From Nocardia otitidiscaviarum NBRC 14405 (lineage in GTDB: Bacteria; Actinomycetota; Actinomycetes; Mycobacteriales; Mycobacteriaceae): a stretch of 64,000 nt of DNA. The position numbers were made by a program, and so were the translations under genes. Positions 18,399-26,826 of the stretch are shown piece by piece (position 1 is the stretch's first letter; each line of letters starts with the position of its first letter). The stretch is taken from the NCBI RefSeq assembly GCF_000308635.1, contig NZ_BAGD01000107.1, forward strand, positions 1 to 64,000, written 5' to 3'. Below the pieces are notes generated by a model that saw only the letters and a program-made list of their open reading frames with translations, did not search any database and was not told the DNA's origin.

Positions 18399-19769
18399 TC
18401 AGCCCGGCAGGATTTCGGCCAGAGCTTCGTCGAGCGTCGGATAGCGGAAGCGGAATCCGGCCTGCCGCAGTACCTCCGAGGTGGCATGGCGGCCGGTGAG
18501 CCCGAGGGCCGCGTCGGTGCGCAGTACCACCGCGCCGATCCGCAGTACGGCCGCCGGGGTGGGCGGTGCGGGCGGCCGGTGCAGGCGACGCCGCAGCGCG
18601 GCCATGAGTTCCCGGTTGCGCACCGGAAAATCGGTGGCGGCCACCAGGATTCCGTCGGGCAGCGTGACCTCCGGGGTCATTCCGAGGGCGGCCCGGACGA
18701 TGGCCAGCCAGTCCTCGCGGTGGATCCAGCTGAACCACTGCTCGCCACTGCCGACCCGGCCGCCCAGCCCCGCCTTGGTCAGCGCCGCCAGCCTGCGCAC
18801 GGCGGGGGCGTCGGGATCCAACACGATGGAGGTGCGCAGAATCGTCCGGTGTTCGGCCGCGGCCCCGTCGAAGGCCCGCTCCCACGGTTCGGCGACGCCC
18901 GTCATCTGCGGCAGGCCGACCGGTAGCGGCGTGCGCTCGGTGCAGCGGGTCTCCCCCGCATCCGACCAGATGGCCGTGGTGCTGGCCTGCACCCAGTAGT
19001 CGAGCGGCCGGTCCAGGGTTTTCGACGCCGCGACCAGTGCGGCCGTGGAATCCACCCGGCTGTCGCGCAGTACGGCGATATTCCGTTCGGTCGGACGGCA
19101 GTCCACCAGCTTGCCCGCCAGGTTCACCAGCGCGGTCCGCCCCGGACCGCGCAGCGCCGCGACCCACTCGCCCTGGCTGCGGCCATCCCACTCCACCTGG
19201 GTGAACGGCGAGCTCGCGTCCGCGCGCCGGGTGAGTACGGTCACCCGCTGCCCCCGGCACACCAGATCCGTGGCCAGGCTCCGGCCCAGCGCACCGCTGC
19301 CCCCGGCGATCACCACCGTGAGCGCGTCCGCGGCGGGTTCCAGTCCGGCGGCCCGAGCCAGGCGCGCGAAACCGACGCGGGCGTCGGCCTCCAGCAGACC
19401 GCCGACCACCGTTCGCGCCACCGCCGCCGACGCGCCGACGAAGGTGATCCGCTGCCCGACCACCGTCCCGCCGGCCCGCGGTGTGAGCGTCCACTCCACC
19501 CGCATGGTCCCGGCGGGTTCGGGCTGCTCGAGCACCAGGCGTCGGCCCGGCACCATCGTGGTGATCGTGAACGGACCGGCGAAGCGTTTGTGCACCGCCT
19601 CGTAGACCGGCCCTCGCGGCAGGTACCCACCTGTCACACCCACCTCGGGCGGCCCCGCCAGCGTCACCGACGTGACCGCCGGATTCCACCGCGGCCACTG
19701 TCTCGGGTCCCCCACCACTTCCCAGAGCCGTTCCGCCGGAAGTGCGATGAACTGCGTGTACTCACCCAT
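18399..19769 (-). CDS. SRPBCC domain fused to TIGR01777/DUF1731 SDR epimerase-like protein
   Basis: A two-domain protein of 456 residues. Residues 1 to about 140 form an SRPBCC (START-like, polyketide cyclase) ligand-binding domain beginning YTQFIALPAERLWEVVGDPR. From about residue 148 an SDR-type NAD(P)-binding domain follows, VVIAGGSGALGRSLATDLVC. It has the TIGR01777 hallmarks LVNLAGKLVDCR, ASTTAIWSDAGE and WFSWIHREDWL, and the C-terminal DUF1731 segment. Stand-alone TIGR01777 proteins are near 300 residues, so the N-terminal part is an extra domain. Enzymatic role is unknown. The ATG at 19769 starts at the SRPBCC domain; the frame to 19850 adds residues with no family match. Confidence 0.82.
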   Translation of the reverse strand: MGEYTQFIALPAERLWEVVGDPRQWPRWNPAVTSVTLAGPPEVGVTGGYLPRGPVYEAVHKRFAGPFTITTMVPGRRLVLEQPEPAGTMRVEWTLTPRAGGTVVGQRITFVGASAAVARTVVGGLLEADARVGFARLARAAGLEPAADALTVVIAGGSGALGRSLATDLVCRGQRVTVLTRRADASSPFTQVEWDGRSQGEWVAALRGPGRTALVNLAGKLVDCRPTERNIAVLRDSRVDSTAALVAASKTLDRPLDYWVQASTTAIWSDAGETRCTERTPLPVGLPQMTGVAEPWERAFDGAAAEHRTILRTSIVLDPDAPAVRRLAALTKAGLGGRVGSGEQWFSWIHREDWLAIVRAALGMTPEVTLPDGILVAATDFPVRNRELMAALRRRLHRPPAPPTPAAVLRIGAVVLRTDAALGLTGRHATSEVLRQAGFRFRYPTLDEALAEILPG

Positions 19770-19957
19770 CGAACGCCGTCCTAACCCCGCATTGCCGCGC
19801 TCCCCGTCGAGCGCGTACCCCCAATCTATTGCCGCCCGCGCGGTCGGCACAGCGCCTACGGGCCGTGCTCTTCCTCACCCGGCGAACCGGCCATCGAGGC
19901 AGTCCGCGAGGTCTTTGTGCCCTGGTCGGACACGACGCCACCGGGGACGATCGGATC

Positions 19958-20554
19958 GTGGACACAGCGCCCCACACCTCGAACTTCGATGTGGTGGCCA
20001 TCGCGTCATCCGCGGGCGGCCCCGCCGCGCTGACCCATGTCATCGGCAGCCTGCCCGCCGACCTGCCGGTGCCGGTGCTGCTGGTGCAGCATCTCGACCC
20101 GCGCCATCCCACCCTGCTCACCGGCATTCTCGCCCGCAGGTCCCGGCTGCCGGTCCGGCTGGTGCGCGGTGGGGAGCGGATCGAGCCGGGCACGGTGTAT
20201 CTGGCTCCGCCCGCTCATCACATGCGGGTGGGGTCGAACGGGGAACTCTCGCTGTCCGACGAGAAACCCGTGCATTTCGTGCGTCCCTCCGCGGATGTGC
20301 TGTTCGAATCCGTCGCGGACCGCTACGGATCCCGGGCCATCGCCTGTGTGCTGACCGGTTCGGGCAGTGATGGCGCGACGGGTGCCAAGGAGGTCCGCAA
20401 CCGCGGCGGCACCGTCATCGTCGAGGATCCGCGCGCAGCGCGCTTTCGCGGAATGCCCGCCGCGACGATCGCGGCGGGCGCGGCCGATCTCGTACTGCCG
20501 CTGGACGAGATCGCCGCCACCATTCGGAGACTTGTCGGGCTGGAGTCCACCTGA
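19958..20554 (+). CDS. Stand-alone CheB-type methylesterase domain protein
   Basis: A 198-residue protein matching only the catalytic domain of CheB, which removes methyl groups from glutamates of chemoreceptors. The catalytic triad is visible: Ser17 or Ser18 in IASSAGGP, His45 in LLVQHLDP and Asp138 in LTGSGSDGA. YLAPPAHHM and the HFVRPSADVLF stretch are also typical. There is no receiver domain and no chemotaxis gene nearby, and Nocardia-like bacteria are non-motile, so the natural substrate is unclear. GTG at 19958 is chosen because upstream codons in the frame from 19829 do not look coding. It is divergent from the SRPBCC-SDR gene. Confidence 0.82.
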   Translation: MDTAPHTSNFDVVAIASSAGGPAALTHVIGSLPADLPVPVLLVQHLDPRHPTLLTGILARRSRLPVRLVRGGERIEPGTVYLAPPAHHMRVGSNGELSLSDEKPVHFVRPSADVLFESVADRYGSRAIACVLTGSGSDGATGAKEVRNRGGTVIVEDPRAARFRGMPAATIAAGAADLVLPLDEIAATIRRLVGLEST

Positions 20555-20618
20555 GCGGAACACCATCGAATCCTGTCCGGCAACGAGAAAGCCGATGCCC
20601 GACCGCCTACCGCCCGGA

Positions 20619-22241
20619 TCAGCTCACGTAGGCGCGTTGCAGGATCGCCTCGGTATCGATGCCGGTCGGCAGGGTGCCGAACGCGACGCCCCAGTCACCG
20701 CCGAATCGGGTGGCGCAGAAGGCGTCCGCGACCGCGGCGTTGCCGTGCCGCACCAACTGCGCGCCCTGGAGCACCAGCGCCATCGACTCCACCACGCGGC
20801 GCGCCCGGTACTCGATATCGGCGAGATCGGTGAGTTCCTTGCCGATTCGGTCGATGGCCGCGTCCAGGTGCGGATTGGCCCCGCGCGCCCGTGACACCTC
20901 GTCGAAATACGCCTCGACCGTTTCGGGCTGACGTCCCATGGCGCGCAGGGCATCCAGGGCCGCCACATTGCCGGAGCCCTCCCAGATGGACATGAGCGGG
21001 GCCTCCCGGTACAGCCGCGGCATCCCGGAATCCTCCACGTAGCCATTGCCGCCCAGGCATTCCAGCGCTTCGGCGGCATGCGCGGGGGCACGCTTGCACA
21101 CCCAGTACTTGGTGACGGCCAGGGAGATCCGGCGCAAGGCGGCCTCGGCGGGATCGGTCGCGGCGCGGTCGGTCGCACCCGCCAGCCGCATCATGACGGT
21201 GGTGGCGGCCTCGGATTCGACCACCAGGTCGGCCAGCACATTGCGCATGGCGGGCTGGTCGATCAGCTTCTTGCCGAAAGCGTCCCGGTGGCGGGCGTGG
21301 TGCACCGCGTGCACCACGCCGGCGCGCATGCCGGTGGCCGAGCCGATCACGCAGTCCAGGCGGGTCATATTGACCATTTCGATAATGGTCTTCACGCCCG
21401 CGCCCTCCGCGCCGACCAGCCAGCCGGTGGCGTTCTCGTACTCGATCTCCGAGGAGGCGTTGGACTTGTTGCCCAGTTTGTCCTTGAGCCGTTGCAGGCG
21501 AAGGGGATTGCGCGAACCGTCCGGCAGCACGCGCGGCAGCAGGAAGCAGGACAGACCGCCGGGGGCCTGCGCGAGGGTCAGGAACATGTCCGACATGGGC
21601 GCGGAGGTGAACCACTTGTGGCCGACGATGCGGTACGTGCCGTCGGATTGCGGTGTGGCCGTGGTGGTGTTGGCGCGGACGTCGGAGCCGCCCTGCTTCT
21701 CGGTCATGGACATGCCCGCGATGAGACCGGCCTTGCCGGACGGCTCCCGCAGGCCGTAGTCGTACACCCGTGACGCCAATAGGGGTTCGTACTTCGCGGC
21801 GAGTTCCGGATTGTGCCGCAGCGCCGGAATCACCGCGTAGGTCATGGAGATCGGGCACATATGGCCCGCGTCGGCCAGACCCCAGGTGTAGAACTTGGCG
21901 GCGCGCGCGACGTGCGCACCGGCGCGGTCGTCCTGCCAGGGCGTGCCGTGCAGGCCGTGTTCCACCGCCACCCGCATCAGATCGTGCCAGTGCGGATGGA
22001 ATTCCACCTCGTCCACCCGGTGGCCGTAGCGGTCGTGGGTGCGCAGCACCGGCGGATAGTCGTTGGCCAGCCGTCCCCACTCCTGCGCCCGCGCGCCCCC
22101 GGCGAGCGCGCCGAGCGCGCGCACCTCGTCCTCGGCCCAGCCCGCGCCCTCGCGGTGCAGGCCCTCGAGCAGCGCGGGATTGCGAGAGTTGTCGAAGGGG
22201 ACGATGTCCGGCACCTGGTTGAACACGTCGTGGGTGTGCAT
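20619..22241 (-). CDS. aidB: AidB-family acyl-CoA dehydrogenase
   Basis: Flavoprotein of 540 residues that closely follows E. coli AidB along its full length. Shared stretches include HxVFNQ at the N-terminus, REGAGW, RLANDYPP, CPISMTYAVIP, GMSMTEKQGGSDVRANT, RLKDKLGNKSNAS, and LYREAPLMSIWEGSGN. AidB binds FAD and DNA and is induced by alkylating agents; its exact chemistry is debated. The ATG at 22241 has GGAG upstream. It begins nine bases after the TetR regulator's stop, so the two form an operon, which suggests regulation by that TetR rather than by Ada. Identity as AidB family is strong; the role in alkylation defence is inherited from the family. Confidence 0.92.
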   Translation of the reverse strand: MHTHDVFNQVPDIVPFDNSRNPALLEGLHREGAGWAEDEVRALGALAGGARAQEWGRLANDYPPVLRTHDRYGHRVDEVEFHPHWHDLMRVAVEHGLHGTPWQDDRAGAHVARAAKFYTWGLADAGHMCPISMTYAVIPALRHNPELAAKYEPLLASRVYDYGLREPSGKAGLIAGMSMTEKQGGSDVRANTTTATPQSDGTYRIVGHKWFTSAPMSDMFLTLAQAPGGLSCFLLPRVLPDGSRNPLRLQRLKDKLGNKSNASSEIEYENATGWLVGAEGAGVKTIIEMVNMTRLDCVIGSATGMRAGVVHAVHHARHRDAFGKKLIDQPAMRNVLADLVVESEAATTVMMRLAGATDRAATDPAEAALRRISLAVTKYWVCKRAPAHAAEALECLGGNGYVEDSGMPRLYREAPLMSIWEGSGNVAALDALRAMGRQPETVEAYFDEVSRARGANPHLDAAIDRIGKELTDLADIEYRARRVVESMALVLQGAQLVRHGNAAVADAFCATRFGGDWGVAFGTLPTGIDTEAILQRAYVS

Positions 22242-22250
22242 GGGTGACTC

Positions 22251-22880
22251 CTATGTCGAGGATGCCCGCACGCCGAGGGCGCGCAGTGCGAAGGCGACGA
22301 GATCGGGCAGCACCGTCTCGCGTGGCAGTTCCTGGGCCAGCGGACCGACCAGCACCTCGCCGATCGCGCCGACCAGTGCGGTGGCGCTGGTGCGTGGATC
22401 CTGCGGTGGCAGTTGGCCATTGGCGACGCCGTCGGCCACGGCGGTTTCGAAGGTGTCGGCGAAGGCCCGGCGGAAACGCAGGCGCTCGGTGTCGACGGCG
22501 GTGTCCACCGGTTCGGCCAGCAGTACGTAGGCGAGTTTGGGATTCTTCAGGGCGCGTCCGGCGAAGGTCTCCACGGCGGCGGTGACCCGCTCCACCACGC
22601 CGCCGTCGGCGCTGGCGTCGGCCACTGCGCTGACCTCGCGGGTGACGACCTCGCGGAAGACGGCGGTCACCAGTTCGGCCTTGCCGCTGAAGTTCTTGTA
22701 GACGGTGCCGGTGGCGACACCGGCCGCGGCGGCGACGGTGGCCATGGACAGTCCGGCGAATCCCTGTTCGGAGAGCACCTTCATGGCGGCCCGCACGATC
22801 GCCCCGGCCTGGGCGTCCAAGCGGGCCTGCACAGCGGGGGTTCTGCGATACGCCACGAAAGAAGTGAAGCACGGATTCAT
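22251..22880 (-). CDS. TetR-family transcriptional regulator, operonic with aidB
   Basis: About 209 residues. The N-terminal HTH reads IVRAAMKVLSEQGFAGLSM and AAAAGVATGTVYKNFSGKAE, a clear TetR signature. The C-terminal ligand domain contains FAGRALKNPKLAYVLLAEPV, as in regulators of acyl-CoA metabolism. It is immediately followed by aidB (nine-base gap) and is divergent from an enoyl-CoA hydratase gene 53 bp away. A palindrome CACGGCCGTG at 22902-22911 in that gap is a good operator candidate and would allow control of both directions. The ATG at 22880 is preferred; a GTG at 22904 would extend it by eight residues. Confidence 0.88.
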   Translation of the reverse strand: MNPCFTSFVAYRRTPAVQARLDAQAGAIVRAAMKVLSEQGFAGLSMATVAAAAGVATGTVYKNFSGKAELVTAVFREVVTREVSAVADASADGGVVERVTAAVETFAGRALKNPKLAYVLLAEPVDTAVDTERLRFRRAFADTFETAVADGVANGQLPPQDPRTSATALVGAIGEVLVGPLAQELPRETVLPDLVAFALRALGVRASST

Positions 22881-22901
22881 TTCTTCGCGCAAGGGTGTGT
22901 G

Positions 22902-22911
22902 CACGGCCGTG
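22902..22911. promoter_or_regulatory. Candidate TetR operator in the divergent promoter
   Basis: Perfect 10-bp palindrome CACGGCCGTG between the tetR-aidB operon and the enoyl-CoA hydratase gene. It sits just upstream of the TATGGT -10 box (22921-22926) of the hydratase, so a bound repressor would block that promoter. Role inferred from position and symmetry. Confidence 0.4.
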
Positions 22912-22933
22912 TGTACGGCGTATGGTCGGTCCC

Positions 22934-23695
22934 GTGAGCGTACGAGTCGAACGCAACGGCCCCGTGACCACCGTGATCCTGCACCGCCCCGAAGCCCGCA
23001 ACGCCGTGGACGGACCCACGGCCGCGGCGCTGGCCGACGCCTTCCGGGAATTCGACGCCGACCCGACCGCCGCCGTGGCGGTGCTGTGGGGCGAGGGCGG
23101 CACCTTCTGCGCCGGGGCGGACCTGAAGGCGCTCGGCACCGAACGGTCCAATCGCGCGGCCGAGGACGGCGACGGACCCATGGGTCCGACCCGCATGCGG
23201 CTGTCCAAGCCCGTCATCGCCGCCGTCTCCGGCTACGCCGTGGCGGGCGGGCTCGAACTCGCGCTCTGGTGCGATCTGCGAATCGCCGAGCAGGACAGCA
23301 CCTTCGGCGTGTTCTGCCGCCGCTGGGGCGTACCCCTCATCGACGGCGGCACGATTCGCCTGCCGCGCATCATCGGCACCGGCCGCGCCATGGACCTCAT
23401 CCTCACCGGCCGGGCCGTCGGTGCGGCGGAGGCCCTGCAGATCGGCCTGGTCACCCAGGTCGTCCCGCCCGGCGAATCCCGCCGCGCCGCAGAGGAACTC
23501 GCCGCCCAGCTCGCCACCCTCCCGCAAACCTGCCTGCGCTCGGACCGCATGTCGGTGCTGGAACAGGACGGCCTCGACGAGACCGCCGCCCTCCGCAACG
23601 AGTTCCGCCACGGCATGACCGCCCTCGCCGACGGCGCGCTCGACGGAGCCCAGCGCTTCGCCGCGGGCGCGGGCCGCGGCGGCCGCCCGGCCTGA
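22934..23695 (+). CDS. Enoyl-CoA hydratase/isomerase (crotonase) family protein
   Basis: Crotonase-fold enzyme of about 253 residues acting on acyl-CoA thioesters. Oxyanion-hole segments are present: FCAGADLKALG and AVSGYAVAGGLELALWCDL, the latter carrying the first catalytic glutamate position. The second catalytic glutamate of true enoyl-CoA hydratases, in PEI/PEL before GGTQRL, aligns here with FCRRWGVPLIDGGTIRL and is not Glu. The reaction may therefore differ from hydration. GTG at 22934 follows TATGGT by seven bases, the leaderless pattern; ATG 22922 in the same frame is possible. It is divergent from tetR-aidB and probably co-regulated. Confidence 0.85.
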   Translation: MSVRVERNGPVTTVILHRPEARNAVDGPTAAALADAFREFDADPTAAVAVLWGEGGTFCAGADLKALGTERSNRAAEDGDGPMGPTRMRLSKPVIAAVSGYAVAGGLELALWCDLRIAEQDSTFGVFCRRWGVPLIDGGTIRLPRIIGTGRAMDLILTGRAVGAAEALQIGLVTQVVPPGESRRAAEELAAQLATLPQTCLRSDRMSVLEQDGLDETAALRNEFRHGMTALADGALDGAQRFAAGAGRGGRPA

Positions 23696-24139
23696 CCGAC
23701 CGCGCCGTGCACCGCCCCGGCCACCACCGACCGACGGCGCCCAGTCCAGGCAAACCGACGCGGACGCGCCGGGCGAGTGCGTGACCGCGAGGCGATCCGA
23801 CACCCTCCGAAGAAGCCATGCACGGCGAACACACCAGCACCACACCCCGGGCGCACGCCGATCCGCTGCGACGGCCCCGCCGACCGATGCGACTACCGAA
23901 CGAACCAGCGCGCGAACCAGCCAACCACCGCACCAACGGGTGCGGCCACCGTGAACCGACGCGCGAACCCACGTGGTCGCCGCGCCAATCGGTGCGGAGA
24001 TCACACCGACAGGCACCGTCGGGCTAGTCGGACACGCCGACGTCATGTGGGCCGGTGCGATCGGGGTTCGGCGGCACCGATCGGCGCGGCCGGAATCGAA
24101 GCTCGCCGGTTGTCGGTACCGGTCGGTACGCTGCCTGCG
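23696..24139. other. Gene-free stretch before the acyltransferase
   Basis: About 440 bp. Reading frames cross it, but their translations are rich in Arg, Pro, His and Thr without any family pattern. Short GCGCGAACC-like words recur around 23910-23970. I see no RNA gene. The last bases hold the likely -10 box TACGCT (24127-24132) of the following gene. Confidence 0.4.
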
Positions 24140-25378
24140 ATGAACCGGCTGACCGTGGTGGACGAGATGTTCCTGCGGGCGCATCGGGGTATGGGTACGC
24201 CGATCGCGCTGCAGGGGATTTGGCGTACCGCCGACCGGGTGGGGTCGGAGTTGCTGCGGGATGTGCACGAGGCGTTGCGGACGGGGCCGCTGGGGCGGCG
24301 GGTGGTGCGGTCGCGGATTCCGGGGGCGCGGCCGCGCTGGCAGGTGACCGGTTGGGCGCATCCGCTGGTGCTGGCCGGGGAGCCGCTGGCCGCGCACACC
24401 CTGCTGGAGTGGGCCGACGGTCAGGGCGCGGACCTCGATCCGGAATTCGGTCCGGGCTGGCGGCTCTCGGCCGCACCGCTCGACGACGGCGGATCCGTTG
24501 TCGCCCTGACGTGTTCACACGCCCTGGCCGACGGCCGCGCCCTCACCCTGGCCGTGGACAACGCGCTGGCGGGCACACCGCTGGCGACACCCGCGGCACC
24601 CCACTCGGATTGGGCGGACGCCCGCCGTCAATGGTCCGTCGTGCTGGGCGGCACCGCCCGCGCACTGCGCCGCGGCATCCCCCGCCGACCACCGTCTCCC
24701 CCGGCGCGAGAAACACCGTCCGACCACCCGGACGCCGCGCCGCGCAGCGCCGTACTCCAGATCCCGGCCCGCGACTGGAACCGCGTTGCCGTCGCCCACG
24801 GCGGCACCGCCAACAGTCTCTTCGTGCACGCGGTGGCGAATATGCTGTGGTCCACGGGCTTTCCCGAGCCCGAGATCGCCGTCAGCCTCCCGGTGGACAC
24901 CCGCGACGAACCCCGGGTGGACAACGACCTCGCCATGACCGAGATCGCCGTGCGCCGCACCGACACTCCGGCCACCATCCGCCACCGCGCCCGCGCCGCC
25001 TACGAACACCGCATGACCAGCCCGGGCGGTATGCCCGAGGAACTGCTCCAGGTGCTCCCGGACCGCTGGGCGCACGCGCTGGCCCGCGGCGCGGGCGAGC
25101 GAGACATCCTGTGCTCCAATATCGGAACCCTCCCGGACTCGCTGCTCACCCTCGGCCCACACCAGTGCACCGGCGTGGCGGCCCGCGCCATCCACCCGGG
25201 CCTGCGCGCCGACGCCTTCCCACGCACCCGCCTCTCCGCCTACTTCACCCGCATCGCCGACACCTACACCCTCGGACTGGTCGGCCTCGACCCCCAACGC
25301 ATCCCCACCGCCGCGGACCTACGCGACCTCGCCGGCACCACTCTCGGCCGACTCGGCCTCACCGCCACACCCTGGTAA
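24140..25378 (+). CDS. Acyltransferase of the condensation / wax ester synthase-like (HxxxDG) fold
   Basis: A 412-residue protein with the HxxxDG active-site motif as SHALADG (His127, Asp131, Gly132), characteristic of chloramphenicol acetyltransferase-like enzymes: wax ester synthase/DGAT, PapA and condensation domains. The N-terminal VDEMFLRAHRGMGTPIALQG resembles the lipid acyltransferase start more than peptide synthetase domains. The later ILCSNIGTLPDSLLTLGP and TRLSAYFTRIADTY fit the second half of the fold. ATG at 24140 is preceded by TACGCT seven bases upstream. Acyl donor and acceptor are unknown. It stands alone between gene-poor gaps. Confidence 0.72.
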   Translation: MNRLTVVDEMFLRAHRGMGTPIALQGIWRTADRVGSELLRDVHEALRTGPLGRRVVRSRIPGARPRWQVTGWAHPLVLAGEPLAAHTLLEWADGQGADLDPEFGPGWRLSAAPLDDGGSVVALTCSHALADGRALTLAVDNALAGTPLATPAAPHSDWADARRQWSVVLGGTARALRRGIPRRPPSPPARETPSDHPDAAPRSAVLQIPARDWNRVAVAHGGTANSLFVHAVANMLWSTGFPEPEIAVSLPVDTRDEPRVDNDLAMTEIAVRRTDTPATIRHRARAAYEHRMTSPGGMPEELLQVLPDRWAHALARGAGERDILCSNIGTLPDSLLTLGPHQCTGVAARAIHPGLRADAFPRTRLSAYFTRIADTYTLGLVGLDPQRIPTAADLRDLAGTTLGRLGLTATPW

Positions 25379-25687
25379 CACCCGACCGAACCCACTGCGT
25401 CCCAGCCCGATTCACCCTGAGCCCCTGTGTCACGGACCGGTCCGCCCCGAACTCGCGCAGCTCGGTCGCATTGGGCTTCGGCTGATCACCTCGGCTCCGC
25501 ACCGCGGCACCTGCCAGCTCTATGACCTCGCCCGCACCACCGCGCGCGGCTCAGCCTCGCCACCACGTCCTTGGCCGCGCGACCGAGCCGACCGGGCCGC
25601 ACCCGGTGCACCGGGCCGATTGCGCCGCAACGCGTTCCAGCGCCCCGGCACGGGTGCGGCGACCCCACGGGGCCGCGCGCCGTGACC
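25379..25687. other. Gene-free stretch between the acyltransferase and a small hypothetical gene
   Basis: Just over 300 bp between convergent genes. No credible frame, RNA or repeat array was seen. Short GC-rich self-complementary patches occur near 25590-25620, too weak to call a terminator. Confidence 0.35.
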
Positions 25688-25993
25688 TCAGCCCACCTCG
25701 TTGATGTAGAGCGAGTACAGGTACTCACCGAACTGCGCGACCGTCCGGATATCGGGCGGGGCGGTGAGGTAGTAGCGCCGCTCGTACTCCGCGACATCGG
25801 CCGCGGTGAGCGGCCGGGTACCCAGATCGAGGGTGAGGTCGTAGGCGGCGCGCAGGGCCTCCAGGCTGAACGGCTCCTTTCCGGAGCCGATTCGGGCCGC
25901 GGCCAGTGCGGCGGCGGACTCGGCCTCCCGCCGCGCTATGAAATCCAGCAGGCGCGTCGGCCCGCCCTCGGCGTCATCGCTATCGGGATCCAT
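25688..25993 (-). CDS. Small conserved-looking hypothetical protein (101 aa)
   Basis: I do not recognise this family. The 101-residue protein is acidic at the start and mostly helical, with a central LRAAYDLTLDLGTRPLTAAD stretch and a C-terminal PPDIRTVAQFGEYLYSLYIN. There is no signal peptide or membrane segment. A good Shine-Dalgarno (GGGAGG) lies just before the ATG at 25993, and codon usage looks genuine. Its stop faces a gene-free gap. About 60 bp upstream on the same strand ends the flavin-binding protein gene, so it could be the second gene of that transcript. Confidence 0.65.
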   Translation of the reverse strand: MDPDSDDAEGGPTRLLDFIARREAESAAALAAARIGSGKEPFSLEALRAAYDLTLDLGTRPLTAADVAEYERRYYLTAPPDIRTVAQFGEYLYSLYINEVG

Positions 25994-26052
25994 GGGGACC
26001 TCCCGGCACTAGATCGAATCACCTTCAGTGTGACCGTGATTCGATCTTTCGG

Positions 26053-26742
26053 CTACCCCGCCACCGGCGACCCCGCGATCCGGGCCAGCACATGGTCGGG
26101 TACCGGCACTCCCGGCTCCAGGTCGTCGGCCGGTACGGGGGCGTCCCACAGCTGCCGCAGCGGCAGCACCCCGGCCCACACCCCGCCGACGGCGACGTCC
26201 TCCGGTTCGTCGATCGGCCCGCCCTCACGCACCTTCACCGACGCCTCGGTGAGGTCGAGCGCCAGCACCAGCGTGCCCGCGAGCTCCTTCTTGGTCGGCT
26301 GCCGCACCGCGGGCCAGGCGCCGGGCGTGACATTGTCGACGACGATCCGCATGGCCCGCAGCTGCTCATCCGGATCGGTGACCGTGGTCGGCCGACCGTG
26401 GATCACGGCCGATCGGAAGTTGATGGACAGGTGCATCGCGGCACGCGCGTACACGATGCCGTCCACATGGGTGACCGATACCGACACCCCACCGGTGCTC
26501 GCGGCGCGCAGATTGCCCGATCCGGTGGAGCCGTGCAGGTAGAGCGTGTCCCCGTCGCGCCCGTAGATGGTGGGCACCACCAGCGGCGCGCCGTCGATCA
26601 CCACGCCGAGATGGCAGAGGAACCCGGCGTCCAGCACGGCGTCCAGGACCGCTCGATCGCTCCGAGCACGGTGCCGGTAGCGCGTCGGAGTGCTGCGCGG
26701 CGTGGGCGACAAGGGGGTCCGATTCGACGCTGTCTGACTCAT
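26053..26742 (-). CDS. Pyridoxamine 5'-phosphate oxidase-like flavin-nucleotide-binding protein
   Basis: A 229-residue split-barrel FMN-binding protein of the COG3467 / NimA-like group. Characteristic order: YRHRARSDRAVLDAVLDAG near the N-terminus, CHLGVVIDGAPLVVPTIYGR, LYLHGSTGSGNL and VSVTHVDGIVYARAAMH, then FRSAVIHGR. Members bind FMN or F420 and are often uncharacterised; a true pyridoxine oxidase role is not implied. ATG at 26742 is the natural start; the longer frame overlaps the divergent regulator. It shares an 84-bp promoter region with a MocR-type regulator, a frequent pairing, so that regulator probably controls it. Confidence 0.8.
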   Translation of the reverse strand: MSQTASNRTPLSPTPRSTPTRYRHRARSDRAVLDAVLDAGFLCHLGVVIDGAPLVVPTIYGRDGDTLYLHGSTGSGNLRAASTGGVSVSVTHVDGIVYARAAMHLSINFRSAVIHGRPTTVTDPDEQLRAMRIVVDNVTPGAWPAVRQPTKKELAGTLVLALDLTEASVKVREGGPIDEPEDVAVGGVWAGVLPLRQLWDAPVPADDLEPGVPVPDHVLARIAGSPVAG

Positions 26743-26763
26743 ATGACCAGCATGGCCGCGCCA

Positions 26764-26792
26764 ATGGACCAGTAGAATATCCATTTCTGGAT
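26764..26792. promoter_or_regulatory. Divergent promoter with MocR-type operator candidate
   Basis: Inverted repeat ATCCA-TTTC-TGGAT at 26779-26792, with a further ATGGACC half-site at 26764-26770 facing TCCAT. A TAGAAT box (26773-26778, + strand) overlaps TATTCT on the - strand, suitable as -10 elements for both directions. Repeated half-sites in such a gap are typical for MocR autoregulation. Confidence 0.45.
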
Positions 26793-26826
26793 GATTTCGA
26801 CAGACCACTTTCGAGGCGGATTCTTG

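Noticed and set aside
20695-23217. 840-codon minus-strand frame across aidB and tetR
   Set aside because: Arg/Gly-rich alternate frame; the aidB and tetR frames carry the family motifs.
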